Positions 1 through 5,695 of a stretch of 7,113 nt of DNA are shown here, piece by piece. A program made the translations under genes and the position numbers. The notes beneath the pieces are model-generated. The model was not told where the DNA came from and searched no databases. It saw nothing but the letters and a program-made list of their open reading frames with translations. Origin of the DNA: an uncultured Atopostipes sp. (lineage in GTDB: Bacteria; Bacillota; Bacilli; Lactobacillales; Carnobacteriaceae_A); the NCBI GenBank assembly GCA_947296835.1, contig CAMYQS010000073.1, forward strand, positions 1 to 7,113. The letters are read 5' to 3'. Within the stretch, counting starts at the first letter, position 1. The number at the start of each line of letters is the position of its first letter.

Positions 1-86
1 GTTCTTACTCCTTCAAAAGCATAACGAAAAGAACTCAGATACGTTCGATTCTTTTCCGGCTTCTTCCTTTTCTTATTTCCGCTCAA
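1..86 (-). CDS. dgkA: Diacylglycerol/undecaprenol kinase DgkA, N-terminal fragment
   Basis: Only the first 28 codons lie in the window; the gene runs out at the left edge. The frame opens with TTG at 84-86, inside the last codons of ybeY, and reads on through a basic stretch into RTYLSSFRYAFEGVR. That F-x-YAF-x-G pattern is typical of the N-terminus of Gram-positive DgkA, a small membrane kinase that phosphorylates undecaprenol or diacylglycerol. The start is chosen because a strong SD, GGAGGAG (94-100), lies 7 nt upstream of the TTG and no ATG is available nearby. The 14-bp overlap with ybeY suggests translational coupling. In Bacilli the usual order here is phoH-ybeY-dgkA-cdd-era, which supports the call. 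The identification rests on a short stretch plus gene order. Confidence 0.72.
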   Translation of the reverse strand, partial: MSGNKKRKKPEKNRTYLSSFRYAFEGVR

Positions 87-576
87 GTCCAATCTCCTCC
101 AATATTTCATCCTGAAGGGCTGACATGATTTTTTCTTCCTCATCTGTTTGATGGTCGTACCCATTTAAGTGAAGGAATCCATGGACAGTTAAAAATCCAA
201 GCTCACGCTCAAATGAGTGTCCGAATTCTTCGGATTGTTCTTTTACTTTATCAATTGATATAAACAAATCCCCTAATAATCGAGGCAGTTGTATGTCTTC
301 GTCGACTGATTCATCAAAAAAGATTTCAAAATCATCGTCATCATTATCTTCAATCGCAAAGCTGATAACATCCGTTGGTCGATCAATTGAACGATATTCT
401 CGATTAATTTCATGAATACGTTCGTTATCGACGATTGTAGCCGAAACTTCAATGTTATCTTTTAGTTCTAATGTCTTTGCTGCTGCGATAATAACGGCCT
501 CGATTAACTCAAGATGTTCATTATTTACGCGCTCTGTTTCATCATAAATTGCAATATCCAAAGTTTTCACTTCCAC
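73..576 (-). CDS. ybeY: Endoribonuclease YbeY (rRNA maturation factor)
   Basis: A 167-aa protein of the UPF0054/YbeY family, a zinc-dependent endoribonuclease needed for 16S rRNA 3'-end maturation and ribosome quality control. The signature H-x3-H-x5-H motif is present in HGFLHLNGYDH, with metal-binding histidines at about 132, 136 and 142. The preceding GHSFERELGFL and the earlier TDVISFA and LLGDLFIS blocks are also typical. The start is GTG (574-576), 17 nt after the phoH stop. No good SD precedes it, so translation may depend on coupling to phoH; a second GTG two codons in (568-570) is an alternative. An acidic loop at residues about 76-94, rich in Asp and Glu, makes it some 10 residues longer than the staphylococcal proteins I recall. 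It is followed by overlapping dgkA. Confidence 0.95.
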   Translation of the reverse strand: MEVKTLDIAIYDETERVNNEHLELIEAVIIAAAKTLELKDNIEVSATIVDNERIHEINREYRSIDRPTDVISFAIEDNDDDDFEIFFDESVDEDIQLPRLLGDLFISIDKVKEQSEEFGHSFERELGFLTVHGFLHLNGYDHQTDEEEKIMSALQDEILEEIGLERK

Positions 577-593
577 TTCATCTGTTAATTTAA

Positions 594-1568
594 TTATTTT
601 TCTTCAGAAAATTCATGACCTTCATATGCTTTTATCACTTCTGAAACTAATGGATGTCGGATAACATCAGATGAACTGAAGTTAATAGAACCTACACCAA
701 TTACATTTTTCAAAATATTGCTTGAGTGAATCAAGCCACTTCTAGTTCCGCGAGGCAAGTCAATTTGAGTAACATCTCCATTAACAACCATTTTAGAACC
801 GAAGCCTAAACGTGTTAAAAACATCTTCATTTGTTGGGTCGTTGTATTTTGTGCTTCATCAAGAATGACAAAGGCATCGTCGAGTGTTCGTCCTCTCATA
901 TAAGCAAGAGGTGCAATCTCGATTGTTTCTCGCTCCATTAAGCGTCCAGTATGTTCAACACCTAATATCGTATATAACGAGTCATATAACGGTCTTAAGT
1001 ATGGATCAACTTTCTCTTTTAAGTCGCCCGGTAAAAATCCAAGGTTTTCTCCAGCTTCAACGGCTGGCCGAGTTAAAACAATTCGCTTTACTTCGCCTTT
1101 TTTTAAAGCAGCTACGGCCATTGCAACAGCTATAAAAGTTTTACCTGTACCGGCAGGACCTACTCCGAAAACAATATCGTTTTTACGAATCGCATTTACA
1201 TAGTTACTTTGACCGACATTTTTTACACGTATCGGTTTCCCGTTATGATCTCGTGTAATTTCTTTCTCATACATGCGCATAAATTGATCAAGCTGTCCGC
1301 CTTTCGACAAACGAATCGCATTTATAATATCCATTGATTTAATTGTATTTTGCTTTTCAGCTAATAATTCCAATTGTGAAATGATTTCACCGACTTGCAA
1401 AACATTCTCTTCACTTCCGGAAATGATTAATTGTTTTCCTCGTGTGTTTAAAGAGACTTCTAACTCATTTTCGAAAATAGCTAAATTGTTATTTTGTGCG
1501 CCAAATATAGCCATTGCTAATTCATCTGTTTGCATTGTTCGAATGGATTGATTTTGTTGGTTGGTCAA
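594..1568 (-). CDS. phoH: PhoH-like ATPase (YbeZ/PhoH family)
   Basis: A cytoplasmic P-loop ATPase of the PhoH family, commonly encoded just before ybeY and thought to act with it in RNA or ribosome metabolism. Walker A is GPAGTGKT (about residues 137-144 from the chosen start). Walker B is VILDEAQN (about 234-241), followed by a GDVTQ block and the SSDVIRHP stretch near the C-terminus. The N-terminal 90 residues match the small nucleic-acid-binding-like region found in the Gram-positive proteins. The frame extends to GTG at 1578-1580, but that GTG lies inside the SD AAAGGAG (1580-1586). TTG at 1566-1568, 11 nt downstream of the SD, is the better start and gives 324 aa. An out-of-frame ATG between them (1574-1576) runs into TGA after three codons. 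Confidence 0.95.
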   Translation of the reverse strand: MTNQQNQSIRTMQTDELAMAIFGAQNNNLAIFENELEVSLNTRGKQLIISGSEENVLQVGEIISQLELLAEKQNTIKSMDIINAIRLSKGGQLDQFMRMYEKEITRDHNGKPIRVKNVGQSNYVNAIRKNDIVFGVGPAGTGKTFIAVAMAVAALKKGEVKRIVLTRPAVEAGENLGFLPGDLKEKVDPYLRPLYDSLYTILGVEHTGRLMERETIEIAPLAYMRGRTLDDAFVILDEAQNTTTQQMKMFLTRLGFGSKMVVNGDVTQIDLPRGTRSGLIHSSNILKNVIGVGSINFSSSDVIRHPLVSEVIKAYEGHEFSEEK

Positions 1569-1608
1569 AGACTCATACACTCCTTTAATATAATTAAGTA
1601 GTATTAGA

Positions 1609-1637
1609 ATTTTATCATATTTTTGCCTCAGTTACCA
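1609..1637 (-). promoter_or_regulatory. Possible promoter for phoH-ybeY-dgkA
   Basis: On the minus strand a -10-like TAAAAT (1609-1614), or the overlapping TATGAT (1614-1619), lies about 25 nt upstream of the phoH SD. The -35 region is poor: TGGTAA at 1632-1637 with a 17-nt spacer matches the consensus at only three positions. The position is right because the yqeY terminator lies immediately upstream, so the phoH operon needs its own promoter, but sequence support is weak. Confidence 0.35.
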
Positions 1638-1695
1638 TAATAGTTCGTTGAGCACTGTAAACATAAACACAGAAATCATATGTAGTAAATTAGTC

Positions 1696-1726
1696 AAAAA
1701 AAGAGCGAAACATTTCTGTTCCACTC
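1696..1726 (-). terminator. Rho-independent terminator after yqeY
   Basis: On the minus strand a 9-bp stem (1718-1726 paired with 1703-1711, two G-U pairs) closes a 6-nt loop, AGAAAT, and is followed by seven T residues (1696-1702). It lies 20 nt beyond the yqeY stop. The arm reading GAGTGGAACAGAAATG resembles a terminator-like intergenic sequence that I recall being repeated in staphylococcal genomes; that resemblance is from memory only. Confidence 0.88.
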
Positions 1727-1746
1727 AGTTCATAAGAATTGATTCT

Positions 1747-2193
1747 TTATTTTGATAGAAGTTCACGTACAAGACCGTTAATTTGACCACCATCTGCGCG
1801 TCCTTGAACTTTAGGCATTACTGCACTCATAACAGAACCCATATCTTTCATTGACTCAGCGCCAACTTCATCGATAGTTTCTTGTACAAGTTCACGAACT
1901 TCATCATCTGATAATTGTTCAGGTAAATAGTTATCAACGACTTTAATTTCAGCTTCAAGTTTTTCAACTAAGTCTGTGCGGTCTGCTTTTTTGAATTCTT
2001 CTAGAGACTCTAAACGTTGTTTTTTCTCTCTAGCTAAAATCGTTAATTCTTCATCTGCATCCAAGTCGCGACCCTTAGCAATTTCCTCATTTTGAATCGA
2101 TGATTTAATCATACGAATTGTCGTTAGACTCTCACGATCTTTTGCTTTCATTGCTGTTTTCATATCCCGATTTAATTGATCAAGTATTCTCAT
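1747..2193 (-). CDS. yqeY: GatB/YqeY domain protein YqeY
   Basis: A 148-aa soluble protein, the usual length for stand-alone YqeY. It has the family's helical pattern: an N-terminal RILDQLNRDMKTAMKAKD helix, TTIRMIKSSIQNEEI, a charged middle region, VVDNYLPEQLSDDE and the C-terminal MGSVMSAVMPKVQGRADGG block. The domain is shared with the C-terminal part of the GatB amidotransferase subunit, which contacts tRNA. The function of free YqeY is unknown, and a tRNA-related role is only inference. Start is ATG (2191-2193) with SD AAAGGGAG (2200-2207) six nt upstream. It follows rpsU, as in many Bacilli, but a strong terminator lies between them and no convincing promoter follows it, so read-through from rpsU probably supplies its transcript. 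The floA/nfeD-type genes that I recall between yqeY and phoH in Staphylococcus are absent. Confidence 0.95.
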   Translation of the reverse strand: MRILDQLNRDMKTAMKAKDRESLTTIRMIKSSIQNEEIAKGRDLDADEELTILAREKKQRLESLEEFKKADRTDLVEKLEAEIKVVDNYLPEQLSDDEVRELVQETIDEVGAESMKDMGSVMSAVMPKVQGRADGGQINGLVRELLSK

Positions 2194-2221
2194 AAGTAAC
2201 TCCCTTTCTTTTATCTATTGG

Positions 2222-2262
2222 TAAAAAGAAAGCCCAACAATCGTTACACGATTCGTCGGGCT
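2222..2262 (-). terminator. Terminator or attenuator between rpsU and yqeY
   Basis: On the minus strand AGCCCGACGAATCG (2249-2262) pairs with CGATTGTTGGGCT (2231-2243) around a short loop, with a perfect 5-bp GC-rich base, one wobble and one bulge. TTTCTTTTTAC (2220-2230) follows at once. It lies 7 nt after the rpsU stop and 28 nt before the yqeY SD-start region. It should end most rpsU transcripts while letting a fraction continue into yqeY. Confidence 0.9.
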
Positions 2263-2269
2263 AACAAAA

Positions 2270-2467
2270 TTAATATCTATTTCTTCTTTTGCTCATTTTA
2301 TCTCTTTTACGAGCTTCCTCAGACTTCTTCTTACGTTTTACACTAGGTTTTTCATAGTGTTCTCTTTTTCTAGCTTCTCTAAGAGTACCAGTTTTTGATA
2401 CGGAACGTTTGAATCGACGAAGAGCGTCCTCGAGATTTTCACCTTCTCTGACATCCGTTTTAGTCAA
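2270..2467 (-). CDS. rpsU: 30S ribosomal protein S21
   Basis: A very basic 65-aa protein with the S21 signature: LEDALRRFKRSVSKTGTL, then REARKREHYEKPSVKRKKK and a basic tail. S21 is a small-subunit protein near the 16S rRNA 3' end (anti-SD region) that helps initiation. At 65 residues it is somewhat longer than the 57-58 residues I recall for staphylococcal and Bacillus S21; the extra part is the tail DKMSKRRNRY. The start is TTG (2465-2467), supported by GGGGAGGG (2475-2482) seven nt upstream and by the match of TKTDVREGENLEDAL to the S21 N-terminus. A rare start codon on a ribosomal-protein gene with a near-perfect SD suggests tuned translation. The gene has its own strong promoter, a long structured leader, and a terminator directly downstream. 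Confidence 0.97.
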   Translation of the reverse strand: MTKTDVREGENLEDALRRFKRSVSKTGTLREARKREHYEKPSVKRKKKSEEARKRDKMSKRRNRY

Positions 2468-2603
2468 CGTTCTTCCCTCCCCTCGTCATTTCAGGGCATT
2501 CCAACATTTGAATCATATTCACAATTTGTCGTCCCTTGATCCTTCGGGCGTAACCGCCTTTGGAATTAATGTTTTCTGTCAATTAGTTATAATCAACAGT
2601 TCA
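2468..2603 (-). promoter_or_regulatory. Structured 5' leader of rpsU, candidate cis-regulatory RNA
   Basis: The predicted transcript start near 2603 leaves about 135 nt before the rpsU start, with no gene in it. By hand folding on the minus strand there are four elements. A 10-bp hairpin sits at the very 5' end (2590-2599 with 2576-2585, loop TAAC in the RNA sense, two wobbles). A 7-bp long-range stem joins ATTCCAA (2560-2566) to TTGGAAT (2498-2504). Inside it lie GGCG-GTTA-CGCC (2547-2558) and TGAAT-ATG-ATTCA (2509-2521). Last, CCCT (2493-2496) can pair with AGGG (2480-2483) at the edge of the SD. It matches no riboswitch or ribosomal leader that I recognise. Autoregulation of S21 is a guess; the pairings are visible in the sequence, their formation is not proven. 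Confidence 0.5.
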
Positions 2604-2609
2604 TAAACC

Positions 2610-2638
2610 ATTATATACAAAAATAAAATTATCGTCAA
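2610..2638 (-). promoter_or_regulatory. Strong sigma-A promoter of rpsU
   Basis: On the minus strand TTGACG (2633-2638) and a perfect TATAAT (2610-2615) are separated by exactly 17 nt (2616-2632). This is the closest match to the vegetative consensus in the window. The start should be near 2603. It suits the high output expected of a ribosomal-protein gene. Confidence 0.85.
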
Positions 2639-2699
2639 TCAGATAAATGAACTTATTAACAATATTTTTCACTTATTTTTAAAATTTAATGCATAATCA

Positions 2700-3116
2700 C
2701 TAATCTAAGCAATTTGTACATAAACCAAAAACTTCAAAGCGATGAGAAGTTACCTGTGCATCACCTATTTGATCTTTGAAATATGCGATTGGACACTCTG
2801 TTAGCTCAATGGTGTAACCACACTCTGAACAAATAAAGTGGTGATGATGACCATTTGAACTACAATTCGCGCGAAAATACTTCTCGCCTGATATTTCAGT
2901 TTCTTCTAAAATCGTTAATTCTGAAAAAGAATGTAAGTTACGGTAGATTGTATCTGGACTAATTCCAGGATAGTCTTCTTTTAAATGCATCTTCATTTCT
3001 TTCGCAGATAAATAACGGTCTTCACTGTATAAGATTTCTAACATTCGAACGCGTCGTTCAGTTATTTTAAGTTGACTCTTTTCTAACGTTTCTAGCGCCC
3101 TTTTAAGCAGTGCCAT
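2700..3116 (-). CDS. zur: Fur-family metalloregulator, probably Zur (zinc uptake repressor)
   Basis: A 138-aa cytoplasmic repressor of the Fur superfamily. The N-terminal winged helix contains the recognition region PGISPDTIYRNLHSF. The C-terminal dimerisation domain carries HHHHF (about 90-94), then two structural zinc Cys pairs, CSEC (96/99) and CTNC (133/136). HHHHFICxxCG, the TECPI segment and HRFEVFGLCTNC fit Zur better than Fur or PerR, and the protein resembles staphylococcal Zur from memory. The frame extends to GTG at 3123-3125, but ATG at 3114-3116 is preferred because AGGGTGAT (3121-3128), matching the extended anti-SD, sits just upstream. It is monocistronic; no zinc ABC transporter genes are beside it, unlike many zur loci. 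No typical Zur box (TCGTAAT-N-ATTACGA) was seen nearby. Confidence 0.85.
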   Translation of the reverse strand: MALLKRALETLEKSQLKITERRVRMLEILYSEDRYLSAKEMKMHLKEDYPGISPDTIYRNLHSFSELTILEETEISGEKYFRANCSSNGHHHHFICSECGYTIELTECPIAYFKDQIGDAQVTSHRFEVFGLCTNCLD

Positions 3117-3148
3117 TTTAATCACCCTATTTAATCACTTAGTCACTT
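3117..3148. repeat. Short direct repeats in the zur leader
   Basis: TTTAATCAC occurs at 3117-3125 and 3130-3138, a 13-bp period, and TCACTT at 3135-3140 and 3143-3148, an 8-bp period. On the minus (transcribed) strand these read GTGATTAAA and AAGTGA. They lie between the zur start point and its ATG, and one copy overlaps the SD. They could be an operator or simple chance in AT-rich DNA. Confidence 0.3.
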
Positions 3149-3151
3149 GAT

Positions 3152-3179
3152 AGTATACGTGAGAACTATACAAAGTTAA
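3152..3179 (-). promoter_or_regulatory. Promoter of zur
   Basis: On the minus strand TTAACT (3174-3179) and TATACT (3152-3157) are spaced 16 nt apart. The predicted start near 3145 leaves a leader of about 30 nt before the ATG at 3116. It is divergent from the ppsR promoter, with roughly 50 bp between their -35 regions. Confidence 0.6.
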
Positions 3180-3231
3180 AGAGGTATGTCCATTATTTTT
3201 ACAGTACAAAGTCTCAATTCTCAGTATTTAG

Positions 3232-3260
3232 TTTATTTTTAGTTCCATTTCATCTATAAT
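3232..3260 (+). promoter_or_regulatory. Promoter of ppsR
   Basis: A perfect TATAAT lies at 3255-3260, about 42 nt before the ppsR ATG. The -35 region is weak: TTATTT at 3232-3237 with a 17-nt spacer. A weak -35 is compatible with activator control or low expression. Confidence 0.5.
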
Positions 3261-3301
3261 TGTGCTGACAAATGAAGAAATCATTTAAGGAAGGAAGTAT
3301 T

Positions 3302-4153
3302 ATGTCCCAACCAAATAATTTAGCTGTATATATTGTATCCGATGCTATCGGACAATCTGCAGTCAATATTGCTCGTTCAGCTTTATCTCAATTCCCAGAT
3401 TTAGATTACATTATTAAAGACTATACATTCATATCTGAATTGGATGAGATTGATGAAATTATAGAAGCATTAAAAAATGAAGAAAAAAAATCGATTGTTT
3501 TGCACACATTTTCAAATCCTGAAATGGCTCACTATTTAGATCGAGAATCACAAGGTGTCTGCGAAGAAAGTTATGATATATTAACACCTATTGTTGATCG
3601 AATTAGTAACATCGTTGAAGTTAAGCCGAATGCACAGTCCGGTATTGTTAACCGACGTCTAGATTCAAACTATTTCAGTCGAATTGAAGCCTTAGAGTTC
3701 GCGGTTAAACATGATGATGGAAAAGAGCCCAAAGGGTTCTTAGAGGCAGACATCGTTATTTTAGGTATCTCAAGAACGTCTAAAACACCATTAAGTATAT
3801 TCTTAGCAAATAATAACTTTAAGGTTGCAAACCTTCCACTCGTTCCAGAGTCGGATTTACCAGAAGAAATCTGGCAAGTTGACCCAAAACGTATTATTGG
3901 TTTAACAAACGATGTTGCAATCTTAACTGAAATCCGTAAAGAGCGAATGATTTCATATGGAATGAATCCAGAGACTTATTATTCAAATACCAATCGTATT
4001 GAAGCTGAAATATACTATGCTGAAAAATTGTACAAACAATTAGGCTGTAAAGTGATTAACGTTGCGAATAAGTCAATTGAAGAAACAGCAGGAAACATCA
4101 TTTCATATTTAAACGAACGAGGTCTGATGGATATTTCAAGTTTAAATAAATAA
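3302..4153 (+). CDS. ppsR: PpsR/YqfL: pyruvate phosphate dikinase or PEP synthase regulatory protein (kinase/phosphorylase, DUF299)
   Basis: A 283-aa protein of the DUF299 family. Members are bifunctional: they phosphorylate an active-site-adjacent threonine of pyruvate phosphate dikinase or PEP synthase using ADP, and remove it with inorganic phosphate, switching the enzyme off and on. Family marks are the N-terminal YIVSDAIGQSA, the SGIVNRRLD region and the P-loop-like GISRTSKTPLS (from about residue 155), followed by NLPLVPE and the conserved SYGMNPETYYSN. The start is ATG at 3302-3304 with SD AAGGAAGGAAG just upstream; an ATG at 3272 in the same frame has no SD and would precede the family N-terminus. 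In B. subtilis the homologue follows ccpN, which is not here, and neither a dikinase nor a PEP synthase lies in the window, so the target is unknown. Confidence 0.92.
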   Translation: MSQPNNLAVYIVSDAIGQSAVNIARSALSQFPDLDYIIKDYTFISELDEIDEIIEALKNEEKKSIVLHTFSNPEMAHYLDRESQGVCEESYDILTPIVDRISNIVEVKPNAQSGIVNRRLDSNYFSRIEALEFAVKHDDGKEPKGFLEADIVILGISRTSKTPLSIFLANNNFKVANLPLVPESDLPEEIWQVDPKRIIGLTNDVAILTEIRKERMISYGMNPETYYSNTNRIEAEIYYAEKLYKQLGCKVINVANKSIEETAGNIISYLNERGLMDISSLNK

Positions 4154-4156
4154 TTA

Positions 4157-4208
4157 AAAAACTCTGATACTATTTTATTGCGGTTAAGCAAATAGTATCA
4201 GAGTTTTT
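4157..4208. terminator. Bidirectional terminator shared by ppsR and the rhodanese gene
   Basis: A perfect 19-bp inverted repeat (4157-4175 with 4190-4208) with a 14-nt loop. The arms read AAAAACTCTGATACTATTT and its complement, so each strand has a GC-containing stem followed by a T run. It starts 4 nt after the ppsR stop and ends 10 nt before the stop of the converging rhodanese gene, serving both. Confidence 0.95.
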
Positions 4209-4217
4209 ATGTTTAAG

Positions 4218-4646
4218 TTAGTCTTCTAAGATTTTGTTTCTTTTAATACGGCCTTCCCAGTTCTTGAAGCCATCCTTCAATACGTAAATATCTGAGTAAC
4301 CATTCTTCTTCAAAATAATTGCTGCACGATAAGCAGCGTACGTACCATCTTCATATAAATAAATAGGTGAGTCTTTTCTTAATTCAGTATAACGTTGCTT
4401 TAATTCGAACAACGGCATATTACGTGCGCCTAAAATATGTCCTGCATTAAACTCATCACGTTCACGCACGTCAATTAGTTGAACTTTTCGTAAGTTTTGG
4501 TTAAATGATTCGTTGTCTAAAGCAGTTGCAGAATTTTTGCGTCGGTAATATTGAACGATTTCCCAAATTGCCCAAATGAACAGACCAATCCATAAAACTT
4601 TAGAAAATGTACTCATATTCTTAATTGCATTAACAAATGTATCCAT
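4218..4646 (-). CDS. Membrane-anchored rhodanese-like protein (YqhL type), catalytic Cys absent
   Basis: A 142-aa protein with one N-terminal transmembrane segment (about residues 17-34, VLWIGLFIWAIWEIVQYY), then basic YYRRKN and a C-terminal rhodanese domain (about 48-138). Rhodanese marks include LIDVRERDEFNAGHILGARNMP and the final GFKNWEG. The positive-inside pattern suggests a cytoplasmic domain. The usual active-site loop (C-x4-R-S) is replaced by YLYEDGTYAAYRAA, with Glu at about position 99 where B. subtilis YqhL, as I recall it, has Cys. Sulfur transfer by the standard mechanism is therefore unlikely, and a binding or scaffold role is possible. The start is ATG (4644-4646) with AGAGAGGA (4659-4666) 12 nt upstream, a long spacing. 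It is the last gene of the rhomboid-glcK operon, 32 nt after glcK. Confidence 0.88.
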   Translation of the reverse strand: MDTFVNAIKNMSTFSKVLWIGLFIWAIWEIVQYYRRKNSATALDNESFNQNLRKVQLIDVRERDEFNAGHILGARNMPLFELKQRYTELRKDSPIYLYEDGTYAAYRAAIILKKNGYSDIYVLKDGFKNWEGRIKRNKILED

Positions 4647-4678
4647 ATAAAAAATATTTCCTCTCTAACAAGTTATAT

Positions 4679-5656
4679 TTAATTATTGTTTTCTAATTCA
4701 TTTATTACTAATGAAGCTGCACCAATCATCCCTGCATCATTACCTAATTCAGCAATTTTGATTTTAGTGACCGGACGAATCGTTGGGAAAGTAAACTCTT
4801 CAACAACTTTACTTACTCTCTCTACTAAGAAATCACCAGCCTGCGAAACCCCTCCACCTAAAACAATCGTTGATGGGTTTAAAATATTTGCGATATTTCC
4901 TAATGCTAGACCTAGATAAAATGAGAAACGGTCAACGACGTGATTTGCATAAGCATCTCCAGCTTTAGCCAAGTCAAAAATACGTTTTGCATCAATTACG
5001 TCATCACTCTCTACTAACCTTTTTAATTCCGATTCTTCAGGGTGGTCTCCGGCTAAATCACGAGCTAAACGAACAATCCCTGTAGCAGAAGCATATTGCT
5101 CTAAACAACCTTTTTTACCACAAGTACACTCGTAGCCGTATGGTTCAACTGTAATATGTCCAACTTCTCCAGCCGCATCAACTGCACCGTGGATTAAGCT
5201 ACCATCTGAAACAAGTCCTCCACCTACCCCTGTTCCCAATGTGATGAAAGAAACGTTCTTCTCATTGTTCCCAGCACCTTTCCATTGCTCACCAAGAGCG
5301 GCAACGTTTGCATCGTTATCTAAGAAGAACGGAATGCCCGTACTTGATTCGACTTGCTCACGAATCAGTTGCTCTGTTTTCCAATTTAAGTTATAAGCAC
5401 CGATAACAGTACCGTTTGTACGGTTAACTGTACCTGGTGTTCCCATACCAATTCCTAAAAAGTCACTTGGCTCTAAATGATCAGATTTTAAAACTTCATT
5501 AATTGATTGAATAATATTTGGAACAATTAATGTTCCCTCTTCTGAAATATCGGTGGGTAGTTCCCACTTCTTTTCAATTTCTCCATCTTGGTTTAAAATA
5601 CCAATTTTTGCGGTAGTACCGCCTAAATCTATTCCAATAACTTTTTTCATTGTCAT
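4679..5656 (-). CDS. glcK: ROK-family glucokinase
   Basis: A 325-aa cytoplasmic sugar kinase that converts glucose and ATP to glucose 6-phosphate. Marks of the ROK family appear in order: phosphate-binding GIDLGGTTAKIGI at the N-terminus, LDNDANVAALGE with the catalytic Asp (about 115), FITLGTGVGGGLV, GEVGHI, the zinc-binding CTCGKKGCLE (Cys at about 177, 179, 184, with His about 167), and the C-terminal adenosine-motif region IVLGGGVS. The frame extends to TTG at 5666-5668, but ATG at 5654-5656 is preferred because GGGG (5663-5666) lies 6 nt upstream; a second ATG two codons later is also possible. It follows the rhomboid gene after 39 nt. The small yqgQ gene that I recall between these two in Bacillus and Staphylococcus is missing. 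Confidence 0.95.
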   Translation of the reverse strand: MTMKKVIGIDLGGTTAKIGILNQDGEIEKKWELPTDISEEGTLIVPNIIQSINEVLKSDHLEPSDFLGIGMGTPGTVNRTNGTVIGAYNLNWKTEQLIREQVESSTGIPFFLDNDANVAALGEQWKGAGNNEKNVSFITLGTGVGGGLVSDGSLIHGAVDAAGEVGHITVEPYGYECTCGKKGCLEQYASATGIVRLARDLAGDHPEESELKRLVESDDVIDAKRIFDLAKAGDAYANHVVDRFSFYLGLALGNIANILNPSTIVLGGGVSQAGDFLVERVSKVVEEFTFPTIRPVTKIKIAELGNDAGMIGAASLVINELENNN

Positions 5657-5695
5657 CGTGTTCCCCAATCCAAAATATTTTATAATATTATATGA

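Noticed and set aside
884..1135. Plus-strand open frame of 83 codons within phoH
   Set aside because: It lies wholly antisense to the conserved Walker-motif region of phoH, has low-complexity Leu/Gln-rich content and no SD; a shadow frame.
2468..2603. T-box or a known riboswitch upstream of rpsU
   Set aside because: No T-box core (AGGGTGGNACCGCG-like), no anti-terminator pair before a T-tract, and no match to the purine, SAM, TPP, PreQ1 or ZTP cores I know.
2409..2606. Plus-strand open frame of 65 codons over rpsU and its leader
   Set aside because: Antisense to rpsU and its structured leader, no SD and no recognisable protein.
2643..2676. AT-rich hairpin followed by TTTT on the plus strand as a terminator
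   Set aside because: No plus-strand gene ends here, and the stem has almost no GC pairs.
4686..4919. Plus-strand open frame of 77 codons within glcK
   Set aside because: Complement of the ROK C-terminal coding region; the composition mirrors glcK codons.
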